DNA of 64,000 bases from Haematobia irritans (GCF_050003625.1 NC_134401.1:93102852-93166851), one strand, 5' to 3'. Shown: positions 11,486 to 22,577, counted from the first letter of the stretch. The notes: generated from the sequence alone by a model not told the origin. Numbers and translations are program-made.

Positions 11486-12826
11486 ATACCCTCCACCATA
11501 GGATGTGGGTATATTAACATTGTCATTCCGTTTGTAACACATCGAAATATTGCTCTAAGACCCCATAAAGTATATATATTCTGGGTCGTGGTGAAATTCT
11601 GAGTCGATCTGAGCATGTCCGTCCGTCCGTCTGTTGAAATCACGCTAACTTCCGAACGAAACAAGCTATCAACTTGAAACTTTGGAGAAGTAGTTGTTAT
11701 TGATGTATGTCAGATGGTATTGCAAATGGGCCATATCGGTCCACTTTTACGTATAGCCCCCATATAAACGGACCCTCAAATTTGGCTTGCGATTCCTCTA
11801 AGAGAAGCAAATTTCATCCGATCCGGCTGAAATTTAGTACATGGTGTTAGTATATGGTCTCTAACAACCATGCAAAAATTGGTCCACATCGGCCCATAAT
11901 TACATATAGCCCCCATATAAACCGATCACCAGATTTGACCTCCGGAGCCTCTTAGAAGACCAAAATTCATCTGATTCAGTTGAAATTTGGTACGTGGTGT
12001 TAATATATGGTCTCAAACACCCATGCAAAACTTGGTCGAAATCGGTCCATAATTATATATAGGCCCCATATAAACCTATCCCCAGATTTGACCTCCGGAG
12101 CCCTTTGGAAGAGCAAAAATCATCCGATTCGGTTGAAATGTGGTACATGATGTTAGTATATGGTATCCAACAACCATGCAGGAATTGGTTCATATCAGTC
12201 CATAATTATATATAGCCCCCATAGAAACCGATCCCCAGATTTGACTTCCGGTGCATTTTGGAGAAGCAAAATTCATCCGATCTGGTTGAAATTTGGAACG
12301 TGGTGGTAGTACGAGTATATGATATTTAACAACCGTGCCAAAAGTGGTCCATATCAGTCCATAATCATATATAGCCCCCATATAAACTGATCTCGAGATT
12401 TGGTTTTGGAGACTCTTGGAGGTATATGGCCGTTAACAACCATGCCTAACTAGGTCCATATCGGTCTATAATTATATATAGCCCTCAGATAAATCGATCC
12501 CTAATCACACAAAAATTGGTCCATATCAAGTTCATAATTCTATATACCCCCCATATAAGCGACCCCCATATTTCAATTCTGGCTCTCTACGTAACGTGCA
12601 AAAGTCCATATCGATTCGTAATTATTTGTAGACTTACCTATACATAACTTTTTTGTCTAATATATACCACGTATGGACTAACTCACAATTTAGAAAACGA
12701 TGTTAAGAAGTTTTAAGATACCACTACCCAAGTAATTCGATTTAGGATGACAGTCTTTCGTAAATGTTTCTACGCAATCCGTGGTGGAGGGTACATAAGA
12801 TTCGGCCTGGCCGTATATACTTGTTT
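11486..12826 (-). mobile_element. TC-C tandem-core element inserted in M1
   Basis: Right end first: ATACCCTCCACCATAGGATG, CATTCCGTTTGTAACACATCG, AAGTATATATATTCTGGGTC, CTGAGTCGATCTGAGCATGT, CCGTCCGTCCGTCTGTTG. Tandem units follow (AATTATATATAGCCCCCATA, period about 153 bp). The left end at the right side is GTGGTGGAGGGTACATAAGA, TTCGGCCTGGCCGTATATAC, TTGTTT. M1 runs on with no duplication (..GTTTTT / CAGCTTTTTT..). This suits a Helitron/Helentron-type insertion; assignment to DINE-1-like elements is by resemblance. Confidence 0.8.
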
Positions 12827-13256
12827 CAGCTTTTTTCTTCATACGCTATCAAAGTCCTTTAAAAACGAGTTAACGACAACTTTATTATCCAAATACAGAC
12901 TCGTCTTTCAGTAGAAATTATGCTTTGTTTCAAGTAAAAACGTCTTTAAAATAAAGTGTTGGAAAACATGTCCTATTTTTGAACGATTTTTTGCTTTGTA
13001 GTCAAGTTGCAAAAAGACAAAAAATTTAAAGACAATTTCATTAATTTTAAAGAATTTTTGCTAAAGTCATGTTGACTTTAGCCCAAAAGTTTTTTCTTTC
13101 ATGTTATGATACCCATTTTTAAGTCAAATCACTTAATTATAAGGACAATACTACTTCATTGAAAAGTCTATCGACTTTTGGACAAGGAAAAAACTTTAAC
13201 ATATATTAGAAAAATGCGTCTTCTATGCTAAGCAAAATTTGCATTCGTATTTTAAG

Positions 13257-13807
13257 TAGAGGTGTGCACGTGACACGAAATTGTCGTGACTCACGAACAT
13301 TTTCGTGATTCGTGCGTGAGTCGTGAGTCACGCTCATGACAACAGCGTGAGTGTGCGTGAGCGTGACTAACAAACAAAAATGTGAGCGTGAGTCACGAAA
13401 ATAATATCTTCGTGAGTGTGCGTGAATAACGAATCACACTCACGAAAATATTCCTGCCCACCAACTTAAAACGCTTAAGAGTTAAATTCAATTACAATTT
13501 TAGTGACACCTGGGATGTTAAGAGTTTAATAACACTCTCGATTTTAATAATGCTCATGTTTTCAAACACTTCGGTAAGGTAAATTAATCATAAAATTATT
13601 CGTGATTCACAATATTTTTCGTGAGTCACAATATTTTTCGTGAATCACGACGCTTTCGTGCGTGAGTGTGCGTGAGTACAAATTTTCTTTTCGTGAGTGG
13701 GCGTGAGTTCTACCAAAAAATATCCTGCGTGAGTGTGCGTGGGTAAGATTTTTCAGTCGTGAGTGTGCGTGAGCGTGAGAAAACTATTACTCACGTGCAC
13801 ACCTCTA
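13257..13807. mobile_element. hAT-type MITE rich in CGTGAG motifs
   Basis: A 551-bp element with perfect 17-bp inverted ends TAGAGGTGTGCACGTGA / TCACGTGCACACCTCTA and the 8-bp target duplication ATTTTAAG (13249-13256 and 13808-13815). Both are diagnostic of the hAT superfamily. The interior repeats GTGAG, GTGCGTGAG and TCACGA many times on both strands and encodes nothing. In hAT elements short sub-terminal motifs bind the transposase; whether these do is inference. It is inserted in M1. Confidence 0.92.
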
Positions 13808-14089
13808 ATTTTAAGGACATGAAATCTTTGGCCTCACGACAATATTTTTCAGTGTACATAGAGAAAATTTCATTAAAATTTTTTACTACCAATGTATGGC
13901 CTAAGGTGAAACATAATTTGTTTGAACAATACAAACAATATTTTGTTTGGACTAATCCTGAAAATATATATGCTTGAAGCAAAATGTGTTTGGGGTATAT
14001 GTTACAGAAGCGATTTTATTTTGAGGGTGCAGGAATGACATCAGGCCTATAAAAATTCTCTTGTACAATTCATTGTTTGTGGATCTATT

Positions 14090-14498
14090 TTCTACAACTT
14101 CCGGGTCCAAAAAGAACGTTTTCATTGCTGTTTTGGCAATGCTAGGTAGGTTAGGTTAGGTTAGGTGGCAGCCCTATGTATCAGGCTCACTTAGACTATT
14201 CAGTCCATTGTGATACCACATTGGTGAACTTCTCTCTTATCACTGAGTGCTGCCCGATTCCATGTTAAGCTCAATGACAAGGGACCTCCTTTTTATAGCC
14301 GAGTCCGAACGGCGTTCCACATTGCATTGAAACCACTTAGAGAAGCTTTGAAACCCTCAGAAATGTCACCGGCATTACTGAGGTGGGATAATCCGCTGAA
14401 AAACTTTTTGGTGTTCGGTCGAAGCACCAATCGAACCCACGACCTTGTGTATGCAAGGCGGGCATGCTAACCATTGCACCACGGTGGCTCCTGCTGGG
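14090..14498 (-). mobile_element. M2 fragment with a SINE inside
   Basis: ACTTCCGGGTCCAAAAAGAA and TTCATTGCTGTTTTGGCAAT, then after the SINE TGCTGGG. This is the reverse of the M2 left end. Only about 60 bp of M2 remain around the SINE. Confidence 0.7.
14144..14491 (-). mobile_element. Complete tRNA-derived SINE, second copy
   Basis: About 348 bp, nearly identical to the SINE at 7484-7830 in reverse orientation. It starts with the tail as TAGGTAGGTTAGGTTAGG, followed by GGTGGCAGCCC, the LINE-like 3' block, the middle, and the tRNA-like head ending CACCACGGTGGCTCC. The B box reads GGGTTCGATTGG on the minus strand, a small change from the first copy. A long target duplication is not evident (at most TGCT), probably because the host M2 is decayed. 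Confidence 0.9.
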
Positions 14499-14826
14499 TA
14501 GTATTAGCATCTAAAAGAAAACAAATGCTGCTGTATTATTGTTAACAATAAGAGAAGATAATCTCTTGAACCTAATATAACCCTAAAATATTTAGAATGG
14601 ATAAATCTGTCCAGATTTATTATAACACCCTCCATTTAATACACAATTGTATTTGTATAGTTTCATACATATGTTTGTATGAGTGTAGTATATAAACAAG
14701 CATAAGTTTCGTTTACCATGTACCCAATAAAAAATTCTTCCACATAAAAACATCTCGTGAATGAATATCTCCATCTCGTGCGGCACCCCCTTCCAAAAAA
14801 ATACTAACACTGGCAGGCATGTTTTG

Positions 14827-14857
<31 letters not shown>

Positions 14858-15370
14858 GAGAAGTCTTAAAAATCAAAACATGGGTGTTGGTTTGGTTCGA
14901 ATCAAAACGGATGTGCATGAGACGCCATCATTGCTGTCGTCTGTGGTTTTTTTGTTGTTGTTGTCGTCATTGTTGCCTTTGTCGAAATGCATGTTTGGCC
15001 TATTACGGTCGTTTGTTACTGTTTAGATTGAAACTCCATTATGCTCATAAATGTAAAAATCAAAATGTTTGAACGAAAGTTCGAACAAAAAAGGGGCTAG
15101 GAAATCCCATTCGTTAATAGTTATACAGGTTTTGGCTTCAATGTGATCCTTCCGATGGAAATGGGAAAGTCGGCGTTGTTGTTCGCACCATAGAGATCGC
15201 AATATTTTTTTGATCTTCAAATAGATTAAATAGAAGAATTTTAGGTTTTACACAAGGGTAAAAGGTTTTGAAGTTAGTGAAAATTCGATTGATGCATACG
15301 ATTATTATATAGAAAAAATATCATTAAAAAGTTGATTTATAATAAAAGATGATTTTTAAACAAGCGAATG
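14499..15370. other. No recognised gene; contains a 30-base A tract
   Basis: The pure A run is at 14827-14856. Frames across it (14592-14918 minus, 14761-15072 plus) give Lys or Phe runs and cannot be supported. The A tract may mark the end of an old retrotransposed sequence, but no such element is recognisable upstream. Confidence 0.5.
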
Positions 15371-15411
15371 AAGTAGAAAGTCGGACGGGCCGACTATGTA
15401 TATCATAGCCC
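15371..15411 (+). mobile_element. TC-B left-end fragment
   Basis: GTAGAAAGTCGGACGGGCCG then ACTATGTATATCATA corresponds to the TC-B left end at 61743 (GTAGAAAGTCGGGCGGGGCC). Only about 40 bp remain. Confidence 0.6.
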
Positions 15412-15472
15412 AGCAAAAGTGCTACCAAAGGCATAACTTTAAAAGCACCTTAAAAACAGAATGATACAAATT
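15412..15472 (-). mobile_element. M2 right-end fragment
   Basis: CCCAGCAAAAGTGCTACCAA and GGCATAACTTTAAAAGCAC are the reverse of an M2 right end (GTGCTTTTAAAGTTGTGCC). About 60 bp remain. Confidence 0.6.
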
Positions 15473-15662
15473 TTTATACCCTTCACCATAGTATGGGGGG
15501 TTTATTAAAGGGTGATACGGTCAAAATTTGGTCAATATAAACTTGACGTATTTCTTTCAATTTTGCATTTAAAAAACCTGAACACCCCTCATTTTGAAGG
15601 TGTGTGTGTGTGTAGAATTTTGCTCCTATTTTGATTTTGGAATTCACTCTTCAGTTGTCAAA

Positions 15663-16640
15663 ATGCGGTCCAAGCAAGAAGAGCAGTGTATCAAAATTTT
15701 GCTCGCGCATCGCGAAAATCCGAGCTACTCGCACTCAAAGCTGGCAAAATCGCTAAAAGTTGCCAAATCAACCGTTACAAATGTAATTAAAGTGTTTGGG
15801 GAACGTTTGTCGACAGCCAGGAAGTCTGGATCGGGGGGAAATCGAAAACCGGAAGCCGCTGAGACGACAAAGAGAGTTGCCGGTAGTTTCAAGCGAAACC
15901 CTAACCTCTCTCTCCGAAATGCCGCAAATAAGCTGCGTGTATCGTCTACAACCGTGCATCGAGCCAAAAAACGAGCCGGACTATCGACTTACAAGAAGGT
16001 AGTGACTCCAAATCGCGACGATAAACAAAATACGACGGCCAAAGTTCGATCCCGGAGGCTGTACACGACGATGCTGACGAAGTTTGACTGCGTGGTAATG
16101 GACGACGAAACATACGTCAAAGCCGACTACAAGCAGCTTCCGGGACAGGAGTTTTATACGGCAAAAGGAAGGGGAAAGGTAGCAGATATTTTCAAGCACA
16201 TAAAACTGTCAAAGTTCGCAAAGAAATATCGGGTTTGGCAAGCCATCTGTACCTGTGGCTTGAAAAGCAGCATTTTCATAGCTTTCGGGACTGTCAACCA
16301 AGAAATTTACGTGAAAGAGTGTTTATAAACGTCTGCTGCCTTTCTTGAAGAAACACGGTCATTCCGTACTGTTTTGGCCGGATTTGGCATCTTGCCATTA
16401 CGGTAAAAAGGCCATGGAGTGGTACGCCGCCAACAACGTGCAGGTGGTTCCCAAGGACAAGAACCCTCCCAACTCGCCAGAGCTCCGCCCAATTGAGAAA
16501 TACTGGGCTATTGTCAAGCGGAACCTAAAGAAGACCAAAAAACTGCTAAGGACGAGCAGCAGTTCAAGGCAAACTGGCTTTCTGCGGCGAAGAAGGTGGA
16601 CAAGGTGGCTGTACAAAATCTGATGGCAGGTGTCAAGCGT
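15663..16640 (+). pseudogene. Broken DD37E transposase gene
   Basis: A transposase that would cut and rejoin its own element in the nucleus. The start chosen is MRSKQEEQ, shared with the other copy (MPSKQEEQ). Two helix-turn-helix regions are visible near residues 24-46 (SKLAKSLKVAKSTVTNVI) and 84-108 (LSLRNAANKLRVSSTTVH). Catalytic residues visible are Asp in VVMDDETY, Asp in FWPDLASCH, and Glu in LRPIEKYW with 37 residues between the second Asp and the Glu (DD37E). A 2-bp loss gives a stop after VKECL at 16326. A second frameshift lies near KKTKK (about 16540). The C-terminus is cut by the LINE. The gene is dead. Confidence 0.93.
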
Positions 16641-17252
16641 AGGTTAGGTTAGGTTAGGTTAAAGTGGCAGCCCGATTAAGATTCAGGCTCACTTAGACTA
16701 TTCAGTCCATTGTGATACCACATTAACTAAAAGTACCTATTACATATGGGCACTTCTAGTTTTAACCGCTGAACCTTCTTGATTATTTTTCTTTGTTGAA
16801 CCAACCAGATTGTTCCAAAAATATTAGCAGACTGCTTAAGTTAACGTTTTCCAGATCCGCCAGTAATCTGAAGCTATATGCTCCTAAAAGTTGCTTGCGC
16901 TTTACACAAAATGCAGGACACTCACACAAGAGGTGTTTAATTGATTCTTTTTCCTCCGCATCATGACAGCTCATACAATAGTCATTATACTTCGCGCCAA
17001 TAGTTTTTGCAAAATCTCCTATCAGGCAGCGACCCGTTATAGCAGATATCAGGAGTGATATCTGACGTCTCGAGAACATTAGCATATCTAGTGTGCGGTT
17101 TAAGTTGAAATGGGGCCATATTTGCTTGGTGTCGTTACAGCCCTTGCAATTCTCCCATCGAACATTTGCCATCATAACAGCCTTCTCACGCAGCATGAGC
17201 TTGCAGGTAGCTAGGGGCATACCAACAAATTCTAGTTCCCCTGGAATATGTA
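16641..17252 (-). mobile_element. 5'-truncated RNase H-type LINE
   Basis: Reading the minus strand, it starts within the region after RNase H (GELEFVGMPLATCK) and runs through the ORF2 end at about 16785 and the 3' untranslated end to a CCTAA tail at 16641-16662. The 3' end TGTGGTATCACAATGGACTG..GGGCTGCCAC is shared with the SINEs. 5' truncation is typical of target-primed reverse transcription. It is inserted in the ITmD37E element. Confidence 0.9.
16785..17252 (-). pseudogene. LINE ORF2 C-terminal fragment (about 150 codons, open)
   Basis: Open on the minus strand to the natural end ..EQSGWFNKEK. Residues include the Cys/His cluster YCMSCHDAEE..HLLCECPAFC that follows RNase H in Loa/I-like LINE ORF2 proteins. 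Its role there is presumed nucleic-acid binding. There is no reverse transcriptase or endonuclease, so it has no activity. It has no frameshift, unlike the copy at 2199-4682, and so is younger. Assignment to Loa versus I clade is not decided from this piece. Confidence 0.85.
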
Positions 17253-18442
17253 ATTTAAATAAACGATTTCACCGATTTACACGCATTTTCCCTTGACCAA
17301 ATTTTGACCGTATCACCCTTTAAGTTTGTCATTCCGTTTGTAACACATCGAAATATTGCCCTAAGACCCCATAAAGTATATATATATTCGGGGTCGTGGT
17401 GAAATTCTAAGTCGATTTAAGCACGTCCGTCCGTCCGTCTGTTGAAATCACGCTAACTTCCGAACGAAACAAGCTGTCGACTTGAAACTTGGCAAAATAG
17501 TTGTTATTGATGTAGGTCGGATGGTATTGCAAATGGGCCATTTGGCTTGCGGAGCCTCACAGAGACGTAAATTTCATCCGACCCGGCTGAAATTTGGTAC
17601 ATGATATTGGTATATGGTCTCTAACAACCGAGCAAAATTGGTTCACATTGGTCCATAATTATATATAGCCCTCATATAAAGCGATCCCCAGATTTGGCTT
17701 GCGGAGCCTTTAAGAGTAACAAATTTTATCAGATCCGGCAGATATTTGGTATATAGTCCCTAACAATCATGCACAAATTGGTCCACATCGGCTCATAATT
17801 ATATATAGCCCACATATAAACCGATCCCCAGATTTTGCTTGCGGAGCCTCTAAGAGAAGCAAATTTCATCCGATCCGGCTGAAATTTCGTACGTGGTGTT
17901 AGTATAGTGTCTCTAATTGGTCCATATCGGTCCATAATTATATATAGCCCTTATATAAACCGATCCCCAGATTTTGCTTGCGGAGCCTCTAAGAGAATCA
18001 AATTTCATCCGATCCGGTTGAAATTTAGTACGTGGTGTTAGTATATGGTATCTAACAACCATGACAGAATTGGTCCATATCGGTACATAATTATATATAT
18101 AGCCCCCATATAAACCGATCCCCAGATTTGACCTCTGGAGCCTCTTGAAGGAGCAAAATTCATCCGATCCGGTTTAAACTTAGTACGTGGTGTTAGTATA
18201 TGGTCTATAACAAACATGCAAAAATTGGTCCATATCGGTTCATAATTATATATAGCCCCCATATAAACCGATCCCCAGATTTGACCTACGGAGCCTCTTG
18301 AAGGAGCAAAATTCATTCGATTCGGTTGAAATTTGTTACATTTCACTAGTGTATGGCCGATAACAACCATGACAAAATTGGTCCGTATCGATCTATATTA
18401 TATATAGCCCCCAAATAAACCGATACACAATCACAGAAAAAT

Positions 18443-18757
18443 CACGATTGCCACACGAGCCAAAAATAATCTACCAAAATTTTATTGCCATAGAAAATGT
18501 TGTCAACATTTTATTTCTATAGAAAATTTTGTCAACATTTTATGTTTTTAGGAAATTTTGTCAACATTTTATGTCTTTAGGAAATTTTGTCAAAATATAA
18601 TTTCTATACACAAAATGTTGTCAAAAATGTATTTCTATAGAAAATTTTGTCAAAATATTTCATAGTTGGAGAGCAATATTTAGCAAAATCTTCCAAAACA
18701 TCAAGAATTCTACCAATCTACAAACAGTAAAAAATCTGCCATATTTGGTAGACTCGT
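18443..18757. repeat. M7 element with a 28-bp tandem array
   Basis: Flanks are CACGATTGCCACACGAGCC and ATTTGGTAGACTCGTG, enclosing about eight units of TTTCTATAGAAAATTTTGTC type. The same flanks around a similar array occur at about 26345-26725, also inside a TC-C element, so array and flanks moved or duplicated together. Confidence 0.75.
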
Positions 18758-18818
18758 GTTCATAATTGTATATTGCCCCCATATAAAGCGACGCCCTTAT
18801 TTAAAATCTTGCTCTATA

Positions 18819-19166
18819 CACGCACAGAAAAAACATGTTTGGACATGGTTGCCGCATCCATTTAATGCTTATCTAGAGTATGTAATTGTCGCGAAAACCA
18901 TGTATTGTGTCTTTGTAAAAATAATTTTCGAGCGGAGAAAAATATATGTTGGCAATAAGCATTTAAATGGTTCTCAACTGCCGCAAACATGTTCTATTAT
19001 TTAAATGATAGAATTTGAGACCGTTATATGGTCGGGAAAATCATGTACCTGACCATTAATTTTTTGTTTACTTTTTTGCAGAGAAAAAAGTTTTTTTATA
19101 GGTTACGTATAGACATGTCTAGAACCATTACATGGCCATAAAGACCATGTATTCGTGACCATTTAA
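18819..19166. repeat. Unclassified element with ACCATGT/ACATGGT motifs
   Basis: Begins CGCACAGAAAAAACATGTTT and contains repeated GACCATGTAT, ACATGGTTGCCGCA and ACATGTCT phrases in both orientations. The motif style recalls the foldback MITE at 42890-43139, but I cannot align the ends. It interrupts TC-C on the left and meets TC-A/TC-D sequence on the right. The frame at 18756-19004 is not supported. Confidence 0.4.
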
Positions 19167-20130
19167 TTATACCCACCACCATAGAATGGTGATGGTGACA
19201 ATTTACTAATATTTTTGGAAATTCTCATACCATTTACTAAATTATCATAATAACAAAAATGAAATTAAGTATCGGTTCAGATTTAGATATATCTCCCATA
19301 TATATGTACACCAGAGGTGGGAAAATATGTTAGACTAATTCATATTTTGGACCCATTGTCAATGGGATTTTTCTCCAATTGATTGGATAGTTTCCACAGA
19401 GAATATATTTAATATGATATTTAAGTGTGTCAAGTTTGATCTAATTTGGTTCAGATTTAGATAAAACCTCCATATATTCGTTCTTCCGATTTATACTAAC
19501 ATGGTCAAATTCCCACACTTTACACAAAATTCTGTGATGATTTCCCCATATCATAGTCATATCCTACACACTGTACTAATGCCAGACTTTCCACAGAACG
19601 GTTGTGATGATTTCCCCATATCTTAGTCATATCCTACACACTGTACTAATGCCAGACTTTCCACAGAACGGTTGAGTTTTAAATAAGGCTCCAAGTCGTC
19701 CGACTTAACCAAATAATATATTACAACCCACACTTGACCACATATCCTTGTAAAATCGTCACTGCTGAATAGCAAAAATTGTAAATATTACTCAAATTGT
19801 CCTATATCTCGAATATATAAGTGTCGCCTGATAAATCATAAATGCTCTTTTGTATAATTGCATTAAAATTTCTCTCTCTTCATATTTCCTATATTTGTTT
19901 ACTAACATTGTGTTTCATTCCAGTGCATTAGCCGATTTCAATTTTAATTCTAGAGATTTTGTAGAAGTACAAAAAATGTTCTCCATTATAAGTATTTGTA
20001 TCTGGAAATGCAAACCTTTATATAGCTCTCAGCAAAGTAGTTGAGATGGTAACAAAAATGTTGGTCTACATAGAGGTGAAGGGTATAATATAGTCGGCCC
20101 CGCCCAACTTTAGACTTTACTTACTTGTTT
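19167..20130 (-). mobile_element. TC-A tandem-core element, shortened core
   Basis: The left end lies at the right side: GGTGAAGGGTATAATATAGT, CGGCCCCGCCCAACTTTAGA, CTTTACTTACTTGTTT. The other side starts TATACCCACCACCATAGAAT, a right end closer to TC-D, so the element may be chimeric. Only one or two core units (GGTTCAGATTTAGATATA) remain. A 70-bp tandem duplication lies at 19533-19672. The long region upstream of the core matches 60040-61330 and the reverse of 22640-23340. Confidence 0.75.
19533..19672. repeat. 70-bp tandem duplication
   Basis: TGTGATGATTTCCCCATATC..CACAGAACGGT occurs twice head to tail (19533-19602, 19603-19672) with one visible difference (ATCATAG versus ATCTTAG). The related TC-A copies at 22578 and 59189 have it once. 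Confidence 0.92.
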
Positions 20131-20173
20131 TAGTTATGTGTAGGTTCTTGCAAACAAGCCAGAGCTATACATA

Positions 20174-20730
20174 CCCAGCAAAAAAAGCGTCGCCAAAAAA
20201 GTAATGAAAATGTTCTTTTTGGATCCGGAAATGGTGCAAAATTTACGCAGAAGCGATGAATTTAACATTGACGGAAGTCCTCCATTTCTACAGCCGTTGC
20301 ACTGAATTTGCATCACTTCTTTAGGTGTGATCCAAATTCAATGTTTTGGATGTAAATTAAAAAATTCTGTGATATTTTGTCAAATAAATAATTTTTATAA
20401 TTTTTATAATTTTTTAAAATTTTTAATGGATTTTAACGCTTGTCGGAAATATTTTCAAAAATTCACAATTTTTTCAGATTGGATTTAGCATTTTTTTCGA
20501 CAAAATTGAAATGATTTCTACTATTTTATGAATTCTTACTCTGTTATTAACCTATTTGAAACAAAATTAAAATTAAAATTACCCATTAAAAGTATGAAAA
20601 ATACAAGTTAAAAAATTTAATTAAAAGAACTTCCTGGGTAGTTAAAATAAAGAACATCATTGGGAGTGCATCCTCTGGAAGTGCTTTTAAAGTTGTGCCT
20701 TTGGAAGAACTTCCAAATTTTTTTGCTGGG
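20174..20730 (+). mobile_element. M2 MITE-like element, complete
   Basis: A 557-bp copy with ends CCCAGCAAAAAAAGCG and AAATTTTTTTGCTGGG, flanked by TA. Same block order as 8699-9271. Non-coding. Confidence 0.88.
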
Positions 20731-20824
20731 TAGCTCTGAGATGCATGTGAAGTATGTTGTGTACTCTTGAATCCTTACGATCGTTACCTACTCGATCTTT
20801 TTATAACACTTGTTTCGGGCCTCA

Positions 20825-21478
20825 CACTGAAAAGAAAGCATACTCGGTTCCAAAGATTTTGTCTTTACTTTAAAAAATTTGGTATTGATTCCGAGCCAAA
20901 GAAGCGGAGAATACAAGTAAGGATATTTTTAAGACACAATTCACTTTTAAATTTAAGTTTTGTGTACTTGCTTGTAGGAAGCAAATTTTAATAATCGCTA
21001 TCTCATCTTTTTTTCTTCATATGCTATCAAAGTCCTTTAAAAACGAGTTAACTGCAAATTTATTTTCCAAATTAGGACTCGACTTCCAGTAGAAATTATG
21101 CTATGTTTGAAGTAAAAAACTTCTTTAAAATAAAGTTTTGTAAAACATGACTATATTTGAATGATTTTTTGCTTTGTAGTCAAGATGCAAAAAGACAACA
21201 AATTTAAAGACAATTTCATTAAATTTAAAGAATTTTTCTGAATTATTAAAGTCAAGTCGACCTTAGCCTATAAATTTTTTCTTTCATGTTAAGATACCCA
21301 TTTTTAAGTCAAATCACTTAATTATAAGGACAATACGACTTCATTGAAAAGTTTATCGACTTTTGGACAAGGAAAATAACTTTATTTTAGAGAAATGCGT
21401 CTTCTATGCTAAGCAAAATTTGTATTCGTATTTTAATGACATGAAATCTTTGACGTCACGACAATATTTTTTTCAGTG
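20825..21478 (+). mobile_element. M1 MITE-like element, complete
   Basis: A 654-bp copy from CACTGAAAAGAAAGCATACT to ACAATATTTTTTTCAGTG. It is the reference for block order: TTCCAAAGATTTTGTC, GAGCCAAAGAAGCGGAG, CTTTAAAAACGAGTTAAC, GATTTTTTGCTTTGTAGTCA, AGTCAAATCACTTAATTAT, ATGCGTCTTCTATGCTAAGC, ATGAAATCTTTGAC. Non-coding. A small frame at 20767-20991 is spurious. Confidence 0.88.
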
Positions 21479-22577
21479 CAGATGAATTTTCTTCTACAGT
21501 TACTACCGAAACCTCGCTTATTTGAGATAAATATACTAATATTTTGTATATTGGGGCAGACATTGGGGACCATTCATATTTTGTGAAAAATATTTCACTA
21601 TTTTAAATACAATGAAGACGAGACTTTTGAGTACCATTTTCAAATATCGAGGAGAAAGCAATTAATATTGCGTGTAAATGTTTTAAAAACCCAACATTAA
21701 TACCAGTGAAAGATGCTAACAGGTCCTTGCGAGAAAATGCTCCTCTCTTTCGTGCGAGAAATGCTTTTTATCGCCACTGCCTTGGCTTAAAAATAAACTC
21801 AAACAAAATAACAATTTTGCAATAAACGTAAGTTGATTTTAGCATCAGTTTAATTTAAACAGAATTTTTATTCCGTGTTTTTGAGATAAAACAAAAAATC
21901 CCCAAATTCAATCATCACTTAAATAAAAACATCTTTGATGCCACTTATTCGAAAAAAAGAACTTTGGTTCACACACTTTTTGCAAATCAATTAAACTTGA
22001 TTATTTTTTGGATATTCATTCATTGTTAAATTGGAAATTGATTTATATCTGCAGATGATGACTTGCCAAAAACAAACCATGGGAACCTATTATTCGGTTG
22101 TATAGGTCCACGCATAGGTGAAACAATAAAAACAGAACCATTGAAGTTGGGTAAAGTAAATCTCCTCAGAGTGAGACAAGATATCAGCACTATTTGTTAA
22201 ACCATAAAAAATAAGATCATAATGATGTTAAAATGTTGATGAGCATGATCATCGTCTTCATCATTGTCATTATTTCATAAAGCAAATGTTGCTGATGAAT
22301 TGCTGATAATTAAAGAGCTCACTCACTCACCCTACCTGTGAATTGATTTCGTATGGCCAAAAGTGTTCAATATTCGTAAAAGCTGAAAACTAAATTCATC
22401 ATAAATATGATGGGATTTAATATTGCTACTGTTTAATTGATCTTTAACCTTTTATGCTCCTTCTTTCGGTCTATGCCAAAAGCCAAATGATAAATTCAAC
22501 GAAGTCAAATGTTAATGAGACCGATCAAGATAATGACACTATTTAATGGATTGGAAATTAAAATTAAAAAAAAAAAA
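21479..22577. other. 1.1 kb without a recognised feature
   Basis: No repeat family is recognised and no long frame is present. It contains ATGATGATCATCGTC-like simple runs near 22235-22275. It may be single-copy sequence. Confidence 0.4.

Larger units (their letters stand above)
11312..13854 (+). mobile_element. M1 MITE-like element split by TC-C and a hAT MITE
   Basis: M1 parts are 11312-11485, 12827-13256 and 13808-13854. The start is CACTGATAAATAAACATGCC and the end is CGACAATATTTTTCAGTG. Joined over the gaps, the order of internal blocks is that of the intact copy at 20825-21478. The first interruption is a TC-C element (no target duplication), the second a hAT-type MITE (8-bp duplication). 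M1 is therefore the oldest of the three here. Confidence 0.88.
15508..17320 (+). mobile_element. ITmD37E-like Tc1/mariner element, with a LINE inserted
   Basis: The ends are perfect 28-bp inverted repeats beginning AAGGGTGATACGGTCAAAAT, flanked by TA (15506-15507 and 17321-17322). The coding region is broken (see 15663-16640). A 5'-truncated LINE occupies about 16641-17252. Against the copy at 36488-37787, about 100 bp of the transposon next to the LINE are missing, so the LINE insertion came with a deletion. Confidence 0.93.
15476..18818 (-). mobile_element. TC-C tandem-core element split by an ITmD37E element and by M7
   Basis: The right-end hairpin TACCCTTCACCATAGTATGG is at 15476-15505. 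The ITmD37E element at 15508-17320 interrupts it. TC-C resumes at 17323 with GTTTGTCATTCCGTTTGTAA, the GTCCGTCCGTCCGTCTG box and several 153-bp units (AATTATATATAGCCC..). M7 with a 28-bp array lies at about 18443-18757. The left end of TC-C is lost at about 18818 where another repeat begins. Frames at 17729-18370 on the minus strand are translations of the units. Confidence 0.8.

Noticed and set aside
14761..15072. 103-codon frame with a Lys run and Cys-rich end
   Set aside because: Crosses a 30-base A tract and GTT/GTC simple sequence; no domain and no support on either side.
15594..15662. Extended start (23 extra codons) for the DD37E transposase
   Set aside because: The extension begins in a GTGTGTGTG run of the 5' untranslated region and is not supported by the sister copy, whose conserved start is MPSKQEEQ.
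16641..16662. Telomere repeat (TTAGG)n
   Set aside because: Only three to four units, and it is the tail of a LINE inserted in a transposon, so it is not an interstitial telomere.
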